Shown here piece after piece: positions 34,321 through 45,635 of a DNA stretch of 64,000 nucleotides. The stretch is from Notolepis coatsorum. Lineage: Eukaryota; Chordata; Actinopteri; Aulopiformes; Paralepididae. Below the pieces are notes generated by a model, which saw only the letters and a program-made list of their open reading frames with translations, searched no databases and was not told the origin of the DNA. A program made the translations under genes and the position numbers. The stretch is taken from positions 159,973,856 through 160,037,855 of the forward strand of contig OZ020587.1 of assembly GCA_963971535.1 (NCBI GenBank), in the 5' to 3' direction. Within the stretch, counting starts at the first letter, position 1. Each line of letters opens with the position of its first letter.

Positions 34321-35023
34321 CAGTGCATGTGAGCGGATCGGAGCGTGAGCGGCGCGGGGCGCGGATCGGCCGGTTTTGACGTGAGCGAGGAGTGGGTTTT
34401 AAAATGAGTCGGCGCGACGTCCGGAGCGAGAGTTCTCCTCCGCTCCAATCCACTCCAGGTCGCTCACAGTGGTTTAACACTGTTGATGTAATATACATGC
34501 AGTACAATGCCAAAGCAACAGATGGCGATGTACAAACATGAAGGCCATTTTCAACCAATGAGAAGGGTGAACCTGTGATATCCTGTTCAGGCTTCACTCC
34601 TGCTCCTTCACTCACTCCTGTTAGAAAAAGTATCGACGCCATTGTTGTTGACGTTAGCTTACATGCTAACGTTAATGGCAGCGACCATAGCATTGTGGCT
34701 CGGCTAGCCTATCATCGCTTAATAGAGCTAGTGAATGGATAAACAACGTTATTTAACATTGCAGAATGGGTACAATTACAATGCGGCTCAATACAAACAA
34801 GTGTTAAGGGGCCCAGGGGGTGTAGACTGTTGTAGTTTGAGCTAATTTACACCATGCTCCAAAAAAAAAAAAAAACTGCCGAGCGATCTGGCGCGGGGAG
34901 CGGGGAGCGCTCGATTCAACGTGAGCCGGGAGCGAGGTCAACATGAGCGATTAGCAGAGCGGAACAAGCTTTAAAGAGCGAAGAGCGGATTTCTCGGCCG
35001 CGCCGATCCGCTCACGTGGCCTG
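34321..35023. mobile_element. Non-autonomous hAT-type transposon (703 bp)
   Basis: Ends CAGTGCATGTGAGCGGATCG on the left and, complemented, CAGGCCACGTGAGCGGATCG on the right. The 8-bp ATACACAG lies outside both (34313-34320 and 35024-35031). No transposase. A scrap of the TCAA-tailed family lies at about 34758-34812 in reverse. A minus-strand frame at 34271-34693 crosses the boundary and is not a gene. Confidence 0.85.
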
Positions 35024-35101
35024 ATACACAGTTAGCTATGGATGAGGCACTGGGTCTTATGTACACTACTATACATGCTATACTATACAATCTACAGTTA
35101 T

Positions 35102-36170
35102 TGTAGCTAAGGGGCTACACAACCCTGACTATATTAAAGATTGTTTAGATTAAACCACTGCTAAAGAATATTAATAGCCAGACAGTACAGTTAGACAAAA
35201 TGGCGGACACTCAATTGACTGCGCGGGGACAGGGATACCAAGTTAACAGTATTTTAATAGTCATAGCAACATACATATTAGTTATCACGGTTCTCCTTTA
35301 ATAATAGAATGTCAGTGTATCAAAGTCAGCGGTAATGAATAGTTCCTAGATTACGGATACTCGACCGGAGCTCTGAAGGGAGTGAGATGAAACGAGGCGA
35401 TACAGGGAAAGCAAATGGTGGCTGGAGACGATGGTTTCCCTCTGGAGCCCTGCTCCGGAGGAACTGTAGACCGGTCGGATAATCCTGTCGCCGCTGGAAG
35501 AAGGGGTCTCGTACGGAACCGGTCCTTGTAATCCTAGCGCCCGATGGCAGGGTTAATAGCTATTAATCCAAAAGCCCGTTGGCATAGATGGTAGCTAGCT
35601 AGCTTCGTTTGTACTTGAAGCTAACCCGCAGACGGTCTCCAATGAGTAGTTATATCCAAACGGCGCTGGGTTTAACTATAAGTCTCTCCACGTTACTTCG
35701 CTTACACAAGTCACTATACTGTGCCAATAATGGTTCTACAATATTATAGTCGTATCTAAGTAGCAATTAGCTCTCTATAACGATACACGGCTATCGGTCT
35801 GTGTACAACTGTACCGGACGTCTCACACTCTCGCTCTGCTAGTTCTCCTGTTATGTTACTGCCGCTGCTGCTACTTGCACCGTCTACAATATATACTCAA
35901 ATCCCTATGGGGCTCAGCCTATTCACCTGTACAGAATCAATGCGCTTGCTCTGGGCTTGTCTGAACGTGTCTGAACATGTCTAGAAACCATGTCTAGGGG
36001 GCGCGTCTCTGGCGCCTACAACGTCAAGGATGGGACCCAATAAGGCGAGCGAAGAATACTGTTATGCAAACAGATGGCGTAAAGATATATATCTTATATA
36101 TATAAACAATATACAAGTTATACAAAATAAAAAACGCAGACTTTCAGTGTTAATCTGGACCTTCAGAACA
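35102..36170 (-). repeat. 3' LTR of the BEL/Pao element
   Basis: On the plus strand it runs from TGTAGCTAAGGGG to CTTCAGAACA. A C-rich GCCGCCCCCT just beyond it (36171-36180) is the complement of the polypurine tract, confirming that this is the 3' LTR of a minus-strand element. Confidence 0.9.
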
Positions 36171-36281
36171 GCCGCCCCCTAATTAGTCCGCACCTAATTA
36201 GTAAATAAAATGTGGGGCACAGATTAATATTAAGGGTCAAGTCAACTTCTCCATAATGTGCTATGGGGAGTTGGAAATAAT

Positions 36282-37610
36282 CTATAAGGTCAGTGGGTTA
36301 TCGTCGTCGTCAGGGGGGTCAGGGAACGCAGGCAGCTCTATCAACTTGGCTACTGGTCTGGTATAAGTCCGCCCTTGGACGATGACTTCTGCCGCTCTGA
36401 CCTTCCCATCTGAACCATTAATCACTCTGCTCACACGGCCGGCTGGCCACGTAGCTCGGGGTAGTGACTGGTCTATTATCATCACGACGGTCCCCACGGT
36501 CAGGTTGTCCCTGTCTTTAACCCACTTCTGATGGGCTGGAAGGGAGGGTAGGTAGCGTAGGAGGAAGCGGGCCCAAGACTGGTCGGTCAGTACTTGGCTG
36601 TTTCTCCACATTCTCCGTCCGTTCATCCCGTCCTGTCCGCACACCGTCTGAGAAAGGGCAGGGTCCGGCCGCACCATCAAGAGGCGGTTTGGGGTGATGG
36701 GTTCGATGTCAGCTACGTCGCTTGGAGCGTAGCTGAGGGGCTTGGAGTTCAGAACTCCCTCTTCTTGAGCCCTCAGGTAGGCCACTGATCCGTACGCCAC
36801 TTCTGAGGCGTCGCTGAAGACGTGCAGGTCTGTCTGACACTTCTCCAGTCGCACGGTAGGGGGGAAGTAACTCCGTGGGATGGCCACCTCGCGGAGTAAG
36901 ACAAGTTCATCCTCCCACTCTCTCCATGTGGTAGCTAGGTGCTCGGGTATGGGGTCGTCCCAGCCCTGCTCTTTGTCCCACAGTTCTCTCACCAGCATCT
37001 TCGCCCGGGTGGTGTAGGGGAGGATACACCCCATCGGGTCGTACTGGCTGGCGAGTGTTCGGTACACACTCCGCCGAGTGGTCAGTCTAGTCATGGACGT
37101 CTCTTGATCCGTCCTCAGAGGTGTGTGTCGGTAGTGAAGCGATTCCGTCTTGAAGCGTCAGACGAGGCCCAGGGTCATCTCTTGCGCTTCGCCTGGGGTG
37201 TGTGCCATCCAGGTCTCGCTTCTCGCGGCCTTGGTCTCTGGAGGGAGGTGCCGGAGAACTTGAGGGTCGCTACTGGCCCACTGTCGGAGGTCGAATCCAC
37301 CGTTGGCTAATGAAGTCCGTAGCTTCAGTAGGATGCTCTCTGCTTCTTCTGGCGTGGATACGCTCTGTAGGCAGTGGTGCGTCGCTCCCTTAGGCACATG
37401 CAGAGTGGGCATCCCGTCCCGCCTCAAGAGTGGGGTTGCGTATCTGAACACTCCGTCGACCTCGACTCTCGTAGTCTTCTGATCTAGTAGAGCAATGGCA
37501 TACTTGTCCTCTTTGGACCGAACCATCTTGCGTTCGGTCTTGAATGGCAGCACGTCTAGTGTCCATAGCCCCTCAACGTGCTGTAGGAGAGTGTTGTCTG
37601 TGTCGCTCAC
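36282..37610 (-). pseudogene. BEL/Pao pol: deleted RT and C-terminal domain
   Basis: 37610-37158 starts in the region before RT (DVLPFKTERKMVRSKEDK, RRVEVDGVFRYATPLL-like) and then jumps from HVPKGATH directly to CLQSVSTPEEAE. The RT core with its YVDD pair, expected between them, is gone. After a frameshift near 37140, 37094-36282 has RSVYRTLASQYDPMG, HVFSDASEVAYGSVAYL, then jumps from LSYAPSDV to IEPITPNRLLMVRPD. The second jump removes the rest of RNase H and the whole integrase core. What remains to the stop at 36282 is the DUF5641-type C-terminal domain (NLTVGTVVMIIDQSLPRATW, TRPVAKLIELP). Confidence 0.85.
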
Positions 37611-38391
37611 CTTGGTGTAAAGGCAGCTTGTGGACGTTGGTCGGCTGGAAAGCCCGAAGAGGGGGCCCTGGAGCGTCCACCCCAGTCGGGTCTTAACCGC
37701 GGCTGGGCATCCTCTGGGTTCGATGTGGGCCTCCTCGGTTGGGACAATGAGGTCTGCGTGGTCGGAGCCAATGAGTAGGGTCGGTGTAGCTCCGCTGATG
37801 AGCGGTATGGGCAGTTGGCGTAGGTGGTCGTACTTTTCCCCTCAGCTGTGGGATGGGGTAATCGTAGCGTGACAAACCTATGTCGTAGCTTGTGAACGCC
37901 TTACTGATGGCGTACCGCTTCTCAGGCTGGTCGATCGCTGCAATGGTGAACGAGACGTTTTCACCTTTGATTGTCTTTAAGTCTTGACGAATGGTACGGA
38001 GGGTCATGGTCTCCTCTGGTCCCCGCAGGTCCAACTGGGTCGCGGCGGAGGCGAGGAGGAGTGTCTTCTCCGACCCGTCGTCGAGGACGGCGTAGGTGTC
38101 GAGTACCTTGTCCCCGTGACTGAGGAGTACTCGTACTACCTTGAGGAGCACTCTGGTGGTCCCACTCTTCGCGGGGTCGATGTAGAGTACTTCTGCTCTC
38201 GAGCTGCTTTGTGGAGCTGATTTTCGCTTGTTGATCTCGTACAGTGCCTCAAGGTGAGCGCGGTCCCACTTGTTAGCCTTAATCCACTGATTCATTTCGG
38301 CGGGGGTCAGTTTCTTGTATGCGTCGCACTGTGACAGCCAGTGTTCGTTGTCGCAGTATTGACATGTGATCTTGAATTCTGGAACCTCCAT
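37611..38391 (-). pseudogene. BEL/Pao pol: zinc knuckle copy 2 and protease
   Basis: The frame 38391-37693 opens with a second, shortened zinc-knuckle segment (CQYCDNEHWLSQCDAYKK), followed by the retroviral-type protease with TYAVLDDGSEKTLLL (Asp in LDDGS). A frameshift near 37850 breaks the frame; the expected continuation (PIPLISGATPTLLIGSDHAD-like) is read in another frame and leads into the pol piece ending 37611. Confidence 0.8.
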
Positions 38392-39255
38392 TTTCCATTC
38401 CTCTTTGGCGGGGGGTTGTGACTCTTCTGTTGTGACACCGACTCGGCCTGGTACATCACTGTGATGGGCCTACTTTGGGCTTCTGGTGGGCGCTTGTTGC
38501 TCTCGTGCAGTGCTTCGAGGTGAGCGCCGTCACACTTGCCACACTTCTTCTTAAGGCGGCATTCTGCTGCCATGTGGCCGCGCGCGCAGCCGAAGCAGCG
38601 GCGGTTATCTTTAATCCACTGACTTACTTCGGCGGTGGTCAGTCTCTTGAATGCGTCGCACTGTGACAGCCAGTGTTCACTGTCGCACTATTGACAGGCA
38701 ATCTTCCATTTCTCCTTGGCGGGGGAGTTGTGACTCGTCTGCCGTGACACCGACTCGGCCTGGTGCATCACTGTGATGGGCCTGCTTTGGTCTTTAAACC
38801 TTCTCGGTCCCTCTTTAATGTTCGAGCCACCCCATGCGAAGGTGTCAATTCTTAGGCTGCTAACCTCCCTGGCTAGGAAGTCAGCGAGATCCAGCAGTGA
38901 CTGTTCTGGGCCATTCGGGTCACGGTAGTTTCGTTGCCGCCGAAAGCGTTCTTGGCGGAATGGGGGGAGCTTCTCCAATATGCGCTCCACGTTGGAGTTG
39001 GCGTACAACTCGTACATCCCCTGGTCTCGTTGGGACCCGAGCATCCCTACTAGGGACTGTACCTTGACGGATAGGTCGTCCAGGGCTCGGTTGTCTCTAG
39101 CCGGGGGGAGACGTTCAAGCTCACGTATCTCCTGAATGACATAGTCCCATGTACGTCCGTAACGTGCGTCGAGGGCTATCAGGGCGTCAGAATAGGGAGT
39201 TTGTGAATTGGAGTATGCCAGCGCTATGTTGTGCGCTCTAGTTACCTTGAGGTGC
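38392..39255 (-). pseudogene. BEL/Pao gag, C-terminal part
   Basis: The minus-strand frame from the MITE boundary to about 38310 carries the rest of the DUF1759-type gag domain (ALIALDARYGRTWDYVIQEI, LEKLPPFRQERFRRQ). A TAG at 38688-38690 sits just where a zinc knuckle begins; the knuckle follows in the same frame (CFGCARGHMAAECRLKKKC). After it, the segment SRPITVM(H/Y)QAESVS occurs a second time, showing that about 310 bp have been tandemly duplicated. Confidence 0.8.
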
Positions 39256-39259
39256 TTAA

Positions 39260-40097
39260 CTCTTTCCGTGCCACTCACGAGATTTCTCATGTTTTTTTAT
39301 AGGTGGTTGAAAGCCACTCATGAGATTTCTCGGATTTTTTTATCGATCTGAAAAATTATTGCATCACCCGAGCCTACCCGAGTATAGCCGAGCGGCGCCG
39401 GCGATCACTGTGGAAAAAAGCGCCCCCTGTCGTCTCCCAGATGACATAAGTGATTTTGAAATGGACTCAATGAAAATGAATGGGGAAAAAAATCCGGTAC
39501 TCCACATTTTCCAGTCCACTGATCCAGCCGGGGTTACCACAGTTCATTCTGGAACCTCAGATCCCCGCTGATCATGGAGTTCTACAGTATCGCGTTGGAT
39601 CCATACACGTATCTATTTTTTCGAATGGTGATCAGGAATTGGAATATACCAGTTGGATACCATCTGATGTCAGGTAAGGACTCTATGTTATCAGTGTTAG
39701 GATAATCAGAGTAAGTTTGATGAAGATATAGGCTGTTTTGTGAAATGTCTTCTTTCGGTTTCACTGTAAAAGTCAGAGAGGAAATCAACGAGGCGATTAT
39801 CCGTACACGGCCGTAATGTGCTTGCGTGCACGTATAATATTGATCATCTAGCGTTTATTTGAAAACGATTCATAAAAAGGCAGACGAATATCAACGTTGT
39901 GGAATATTCCACTAAAAGAGGATTTTCATAGAATGCTCCAGAATGAGCTGTTTTTTATATCAAAACGGGGGCTTTTCTAACTGCTATGAAACGGAAACGA
40001 CGCGATAAACATAGATTAGGCGATATTAACGTTAACATTGGCGCCGATGGTGGCATTCAGCCGGTAAAAAGGAAAACCAGGCGTGGCGCTCAAAGTG
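39260..40097. mobile_element. TTAA-flanked piggyBac-like MITE in BEL gag
   Basis: TTAA lies on both sides (39256-39259 and 40098-40101). Inward the left end reads CTCTTTCCGTGCCACTC and the right end, complemented, CACTTTGAGCGCCACGC, which are imperfect inverted ends. TTAA duplication and C(A/T)CTTT-type ends suggest piggyBac. Removing the 838 bp and one TTAA makes the gag frame continuous on both sides. A 48-bp direct repeat with CCACTCA(C/T)GAGATTTCTC lies at 39269-39340. An 83-codon plus-strand frame at 39320 has no recognised domain. Confidence 0.8.
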
Positions 40098-40101
40098 TTA
40101 A

Positions 40102-41524
40102 GGAGAATGGCATACTTGTATGACTCGTCCTGTACTCCGGACATAATTGTCTCTAGGCACATACGCAGCTCGGTATACTGCACTCGGTCTTCTCTTGTGA
40201 AGTCTGGGAATGTGGGTGTCCCAATGTAGTGTGCCATGGAGGGCTGCGACACTGACGCACATGGGGGGAGAGGCATCCGTGGCGAGTCTCCCTGTACGTT
40301 GGGTCGTTGGTTCGTGCTGGGCGGGAACCAGGGGCTGGGTTTCCAGGCACTATTGCTTGGTGCCGTCTGGTGCTCGAACTCCCCACTGGGACGTGTTGGG
40401 GGTTCATAACGCAGCGTGTCGGGACTGAGACCGGGGCTGCGCTGAGCCTCCTGGTCTGAGATGGGGTAGTGCGGGTGGGCTTTCTGTCCTCCCTCGTCCT
40501 CCGTCAGGCTTTGTAGTCGCTCGGCTAGCTGCTCTGCGACGTAAGCAGGTTCTTACGTAGGCGGGGTCCCGTGTAGCTTGGTCGGGGAGGGGAAGGTGCC
40601 CTCGACCCGTGTCGTGATGATCTCCGGGAGCTCCGGGTGGAAGAGTGGGGTGTCACCCTCTGGAGCGCTTGCTCCATCATTTGTGCTTGTAGACGGTCTC
40701 GCTCCGTCTCGCGCTGTGCATTGCCGCGGTCTCGCTCCATCTCGCGCTGCGCATTGGCGCGGTCTCGCTCCATGGTTTCTTGAGTCTGGAGGCTCCTCTC
40801 TTCCAGTCTGAGATGTATCGCGGCGTCAGCCTGGAGGCGACTCTCTTCCAGTCTGAGATGTTCACGCTCACTCTCTCGTTGCGCCTGGAGGCGGTCACGC
40901 TCACCCTGGAGGCGATCTCTTTCGGCTGAAGCGGTTAGCGTGGCGATCAGGACTTGCGCTAGCCTCTGGTCGGCCTCGCTTGGGGATGACGCTGATGATG
41001 GTGATTTGGAGTTGGCAGGGCTTGGCGGTGACCTGGTCTCCTTACGCACTCCGAGGTCCATTTCGGGGGCGCTGTACTTTGTCTTCTCCCGCGCTCCGAG
41101 GTCCATCTCGGGGGCGCGGTGCTCTTTACTCTGGTGCGCTCCGAGGTCCATCTCGGGGGCGCATTCTTTACCTTCTTGCGCCCCGAGGTCCACCTCAGGG
41201 GCGCGGTGTTCTATGGGTTCATGCGCTCCGAGGTCCACCTCGGGGGCGCGGTGTTCTATGGGCATAGTCAAGTCATGTCCCGCTTGTCCCCCCGTGAGCT
41301 AAGTCAGTTTCACTTAAACTAGCTTGGGTCTCTACCCCTGGGGTTGACAGGTCGATAAGGTTGGGCATACTTGAGCTACTAATGTTATCCTTGTTTAACG
41401 TCCTCGTAGATAAGCTAGGAGGTAGATCTACAGCGTAGTTCTCCAAGTGGGGAGGGGGCTGACGCTGGCGCCTAGGGCGCTCTAATGGGGGAGAGCCGAT
41501 TGGAGAGTGTCCGCCGCTGGCCAT
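40102..41524 (-). pseudogene. BEL/Pao gag, N-terminal part
   Basis: ATG at 41524 begins MASGGHSPIGSP, about 50 bp inside the 5' LTR. A frameshift near 41280 leads to a segment with five repeats of a roughly 16-residue unit built on APE(V/M)DLGA (about 41255-41040), then a highly charged ERDRLQ/EREMERD coiled coil (40990-40700). Another frameshift near 40270 leads to the start of the DUF1759-like domain (YIGTPTFPDFTREDRVQYTE), which stops at the MITE. The internal repeats vary in sequence and may vary in number among copies. Confidence 0.75.
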
Positions 41525-41577
41525 ATTATTACTAATATGATTATTATTACTGATACCATCCAGCTCGAAGGCCCAAT

Positions 41578-42646
41578 TGTAGCTAAGGGGCTACACAACC
41601 CTGTATTAAAGATTGTTTAGATTAAACCACTGCTAAAGAATATTAATAGCCAGACAGTACAGTTAGACAAAATGGCGGACACTCAATTGACTGCGCGGGG
41701 ACAGGGATACCAAGTTAACAGTATTTTAATAGTCATAGCAACATACATATTAGTTATCACGGTTCTCCTTTAATAATAGAATGTCAGTGTATCAAAGTCA
41801 GCGGTAATGAATAGATCCTAGATTACGGATACTCGATCGGAGCTCTGAAGGGAGTGAGATGAAACGAGGCGATACAGGGAAAGCAAATGGTGGCTGGAGA
41901 CGATGGTTTCCCTCTGGAGCCCTGCTCCGGAGGAACTGTAGACCGGTCGGATAATCCTGTCGCCGCTGGAAGAAGGGGTCTCGTACGGAACCGGTCCTTG
42001 TAATCCTAGCGCCCGATGGCAGGGTTAATAGCTATTCATCCACAAGCCTGTTGGCATAGATGGTAGCTAGCTAGCTTTGTTTGTACTTGAAGCTAACCCG
42101 CAGACGGTCTCCAATGAGTAGTTATATCCAAACGGCGCTGGGTTTAACTATAAGTCTCTCCACGTTACTTCGCTTACACAAGTCACTATACTGTGCCAAT
42201 AATGGTTCTACAATATTATAGTCGTATCTAAGTAGCAATTAGCTCTCTATAACGATACACTGCTATCGGTCTGTGTACAACTGTACCGGACGTCTCACAC
42301 TCTCGCTCTGCTAGTTCTCCTGTTATGTTACTGCCGCTGCTGCTACTTGCACCGTCTACAATATATACTCAAACTGATCCCTATGGGGCTCAGCCTATTC
42401 ACCTGTACAGAATCAATGCGCTTGCTCTGGGCTTGTCTGAACGTGTCTGAACATGTCTAGAAACCATGTCTAGGGGGCGCGTCTCTGGCGCCTACAACGT
42501 CAAGGATGGGACCCAATAAGGCGAGCGAAGAATACTGTTATGCAAACAGATGGCGTAAAGATATATATCTTATATATATAAACAATATACAAGTTATACA
42601 AAATAATAAACGCAGACTTTCAGTGTTAATCTGGACCTTCAGAACA
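41578..42646 (-). repeat. 5' LTR of the BEL/Pao element
   Basis: Pairs with 35102-36170. The base pairs just inside it (41577 downward, complement ATTGGGCCTTCGAGCTGG) should hold the primer site, but I cannot assign a tRNA. Confidence 0.9.
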
Positions 42647-42651
42647 GTTAT

Positions 42652-44108
42652 ACTATGTGTCCTTATGCTAGTTTGCTATATCCAAGAACCTCTCGCGTTC
42701 TTATTTTTTAAAGTGACCTTTTCCATTGTGTAAGGTGACCGTTGAGTGTGGGCGTGTGCAGCATGTGTGTGTGTGTGTGTGTTCATGCTAAAGTGACTGC
42801 TTAGTGTGTGAGCGTATACAGTGTGTGTGTTGTGTGTGTGCTCATGTGTGCTTGTGTGTGGAGAGTTCAGTGTTCAAGATTCTGATGGCCTGGGGGAAGA
42901 AGCTGAGCCGAAGTCTCTCTGTCCTAGTTGCTGGTGTTCGCAGGCGTTTGCCTGATGCCAGCAGCAGCTTGAACAGGCTGTTGTTGGGGTGATGAGGGTC
43001 TTTCCTTATTCTGCAGGCTCTGGATTTGCACCTCTTGTTATATAAGGCCTGCAGGGGTGGTAGTGCAATACCCGTGGTACGCTCGGCTGAGCGCACCACT
43101 CTCTGTAGGGCCTTCTTGTCCTGTGCCGTGCTGTTTCCATACCAGGCAGTGATGTTTCCAGTCAAGATGCTCTCTACAGCTCCGGAGTAGAAGGACTGGA
43201 GTATCTTTCCCGATACTCTGAACTTCCTTAACTGTCTCAAGTGGTAGACGCGCTGCTTCGCCTTCTTTACGACTGAGTCTATGTGTGTTGTCCATGTCAG
43301 GTCCTCTGAGATGTGGACCCCCAGGTACTTGAAGCTGCTCACCCTGTCCACGATAGCCCCGTTTATCCTCAGTGGTGTGTGTGTCCCCTGCTGTGTTCTC
43401 CTAAAATCCACGATCAGCTCCTTGGTTTTACCAATGTTCAGGAGCAGGCTGTTGTCTTGGCACCAGCGTTCCAGTACCTCAACCTCCTTCCGGTAAGCCT
43501 TCTCGTCATTGTCAGAGATCAGCCCCACCACCACTGTGTCGTCCGCAAACTTCACTATGGAGTTGAACTTGGCCACACAGTCATGTGCGTATAGTGAATA
43601 CAGCAGGGGGCTCAGAACACAGCCCTGGGGGGACCCGATTCTGACCCCCAACCCTGACCGCCTGGGGCCTTTCACTCAGAAAGTCCAGTATCCAGGCGCT
43701 CAGAGCAGGGCTCAGACCCAGCTCGATCAGCTTGTCCACCAGTCTGGTGGGGACTATGGTGTTGAACGCTGAGCTATAGTCAATGAACAACAGTCTCACA
43801 TAGCCCCCCTTCTGGCAGTCTAGGTGAGAGAGGGTGCTGTGCAGTACTTGGGAGACCGCATCGTCAGTGGACCTGTTTGGCCTGTATGCAAATTGCATAG
43901 GGTCCATATCACTGAGGAGGGAGGCACAAATGTAATCCTTAACCAGCCTCTCAAAACACTTCATGACCACAGAGGTGAGTGCCACCGGTCTGTAGTCATT
44001 AAGACCTGTTGGAGAGGGTTTCTTTGGTACCGGTATTATAGTAGACACCTTGAAACAGGCAGGGACCAAGGACTCCGCCAGGGATAGATTAAATATGGTG
44101 GTGAACAC
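42652..44108 (-). pseudogene. LINE ORF2: reverse transcriptase and C-terminus
   Basis: Two frames joined by a frameshift near 43640. The first has [33 protein letters not shown] and the catalytic [11 protein letters not shown]. The second has [16 protein letters not shown], the FADDTVVV catalytic pair and the C-terminal LRLSFFPQAIRILN. This is a CR1/L2-like (Jockey group) ORF2. The final 190 bp to the BEL boundary are 3' UTR rich in GT runs. The rest of the UTR lies beyond the BEL element at 35032-35101 and 34085-34320. Confidence 0.85.
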
Positions 44109-44658
44109 AGGGGCTAGCTGGTTAGCACAGGACGTATACGTCCTGTTATCCCGTCTGGGCCAGCTGCCTTTCTGGTGTTCACCCGCATAAATGTTCTTCT
44201 CACACTGTGTTCCGTCAATGAGAGCACGACAGCCGGCGCGTCAGTGACGTCGCTAGCCGGTGAGCTAGCGTCGCTACTGTCTGCGCCAAACCGAGCGTAA
44301 AAGGAGTTGAACTGGTCCGCGAGAGAGGCGTCGGCATTCTCCATTGAGGGGGCGCTGACTTTGTAGTCAGTTATCGTCCGCAGTCCCTGCCATAAGCCTC
44401 TTGTGTCGTTCTGGGCCATTTGTGCCTCCATCTTATCAGCATACGTCGTCTTAGCAAATTTAACAGCCTTGCGCAGAATATAGACTGTCGCCTTATACTC
44501 CTCCATGTTTCCTGTTGCTCTGCCCAGGTTATAAGCAGTGGTGCGGGTTTTCAGAGCTGCTCGGATAGTACCGTCAACCCACGGTTTCTGGTTCGGGGAC
44601 ACCCTCACTTTTTTCATGGGGACAATACTATCAGCAAGTGTTATGAAACTAACAACCA
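44109..44658 (-). pseudogene. LINE ORF2: linker between endonuclease and RT
   Basis: Frame 44701-44114 carries SPNQKPWVDGTIRAALKTRT and [14 protein letters not shown], the usual region before the RT palm. A frameshift at about 44130 separates it from the RT. It joins the endonuclease part once the SINE at 44659-45105 is disregarded. Confidence 0.8.
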
Positions 44659-45105
44659 GGGGGCGGCTAGGTGGTGTAGTGGGCAAGGCGCTCGCCACCA
44701 ATTCGGGAGACGCTGGGTTCGAGCCCAGCTCTCCGCATTGCTATCAGCTTGGCTGGTCGTTCATACTAATACAATTGGCAGTATTAGGGGGTGGGAAGCT
44801 GATGGGTGGGGATCGGACGTTGTGGACAGCGACTCCTACAGGTCGGTTGGTGCGCAGCAGAATCAGGAAGCGACGGGGGCGGCGTGTCCCTCCCACGCAG
44901 ACCCCCGACGCTGAGAGATCGCGCTGTGCAGGTGAAAAGATGCGACGGCTGCTTCCTCGAGTACCGGAGGGGACACGTGATGCAAGGCTTCGTCCACATT
45001 GCAGCCGGCTTGTGGGAGACAGGGGAGGGTAGAATTGGATGATACGAAATTGGGATGGGAGAAAAAATAGAAAATGGGAGAAAAAGTAGATAAAAAATAA
45101 AAATA
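44659..45105 (+). mobile_element. tRNA-headed SINE inserted in the LINE (447 bp)
   Basis: Flanked by a perfect 13-bp duplication AAACTAACAACCA (44646-44658 and 45106-45118). The head GGGGGCGGCTAGG has an A-box TGGTGTAGTGGGCAAGGC and a B-box GGTTCGAGCCC. The tail is A-rich with AAAAATAG/AAAGTAG runs. A relative with the same head lies in reverse at 52075-52336. Confidence 0.9.
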
Positions 45106-45635
45106 AAACTAACAACCACCTCAGCAAACTCGCTGACGTCACTGGCGCTTCCCTGGAACATTTCCCAGTCGACGTCCTCGAGTGCATCCTGTAGCATGGC
45201 CTCCGATTGGTCGGACCACTGTTTTACCTCACGTGACACGATGGCGTCACGTGATCTCTGCCTGTAGGCAGGAATAAGCAAAATGGCGTCGTGGTCAGAT
45301 GTACTGGATTCTCCAGCTAAAGGAGGGGCCGGTACTGCCCTGTAACCGGCTTTGAATGGGGTGCAACAGTGGTCGAGCGTATTTCCTCCTCTTGTGGAGC
45401 AAGCGATGTGCTGAAAAAAGTGTGGCATCACTTTCTTCAGGTTCGCTTGATTGAAGTCGCCGGCTACTATCATGGCTGCGTCTGGGTGTTTAATCTGTTG
45501 TTTGGTTAGGTGTCCTTGTAGATCCGCCAGTGCCCTGGCGGTGTTGGCTTGTGGAGGAATATACACCGCCATCATGATAATGGCGGTGAATTCTCTGGGG
45601 AGGTGAAACGGGCGACATTGAACCGACAAATGCTG
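45106..45635 (-). pseudogene. LINE ORF2: endonuclease, C-terminal half
   Basis: Frame from 45629 with AVYIPPQANTARALADL, VAGDFNQANLKKV (Asp/Asn pair), RGGNTLDHCC and STSDHDAILL (the SDH catalytic motif). This is an apurinic-type endonuclease. The N-terminal half is missing, so this LINE is 5'-truncated at about 45635. No ORF1 is seen. Confidence 0.8.

Larger units (their letters stand above)
35102..42646 (-). mobile_element. BEL/Pao LTR retrotransposon, internally deleted (7.5 kb)
   Basis: LTRs of 1069 bp at 35102-36170 and 41578-42646 flank minus-strand gag and pol pieces of the BEL/Pao type. The 5-bp GTTAT occurs outside both ends (35097-35101 and 42647-42651), the usual duplication length for this group. 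The LTRs differ at only about ten sites. Even so, the RT core, RNase H and the integrase core are missing and gag has a stop, frameshifts and a MITE insertion. The copy must have been moved by proteins from a complete relative, or lost its parts soon after insertion. Confidence 0.9.

Noticed and set aside
40578-41322. Plus-strand ORFs rich in RSEVHLGGA-like repeats
   Set aside because: They are the opposite strand of the repeated BEL gag region.
44744-45187. 147-codon minus-strand ORF with a phenylalanine-rich segment
   Set aside because: It reads through the SINE and its A-rich tail; only the part beyond 45106 is LINE coding sequence.
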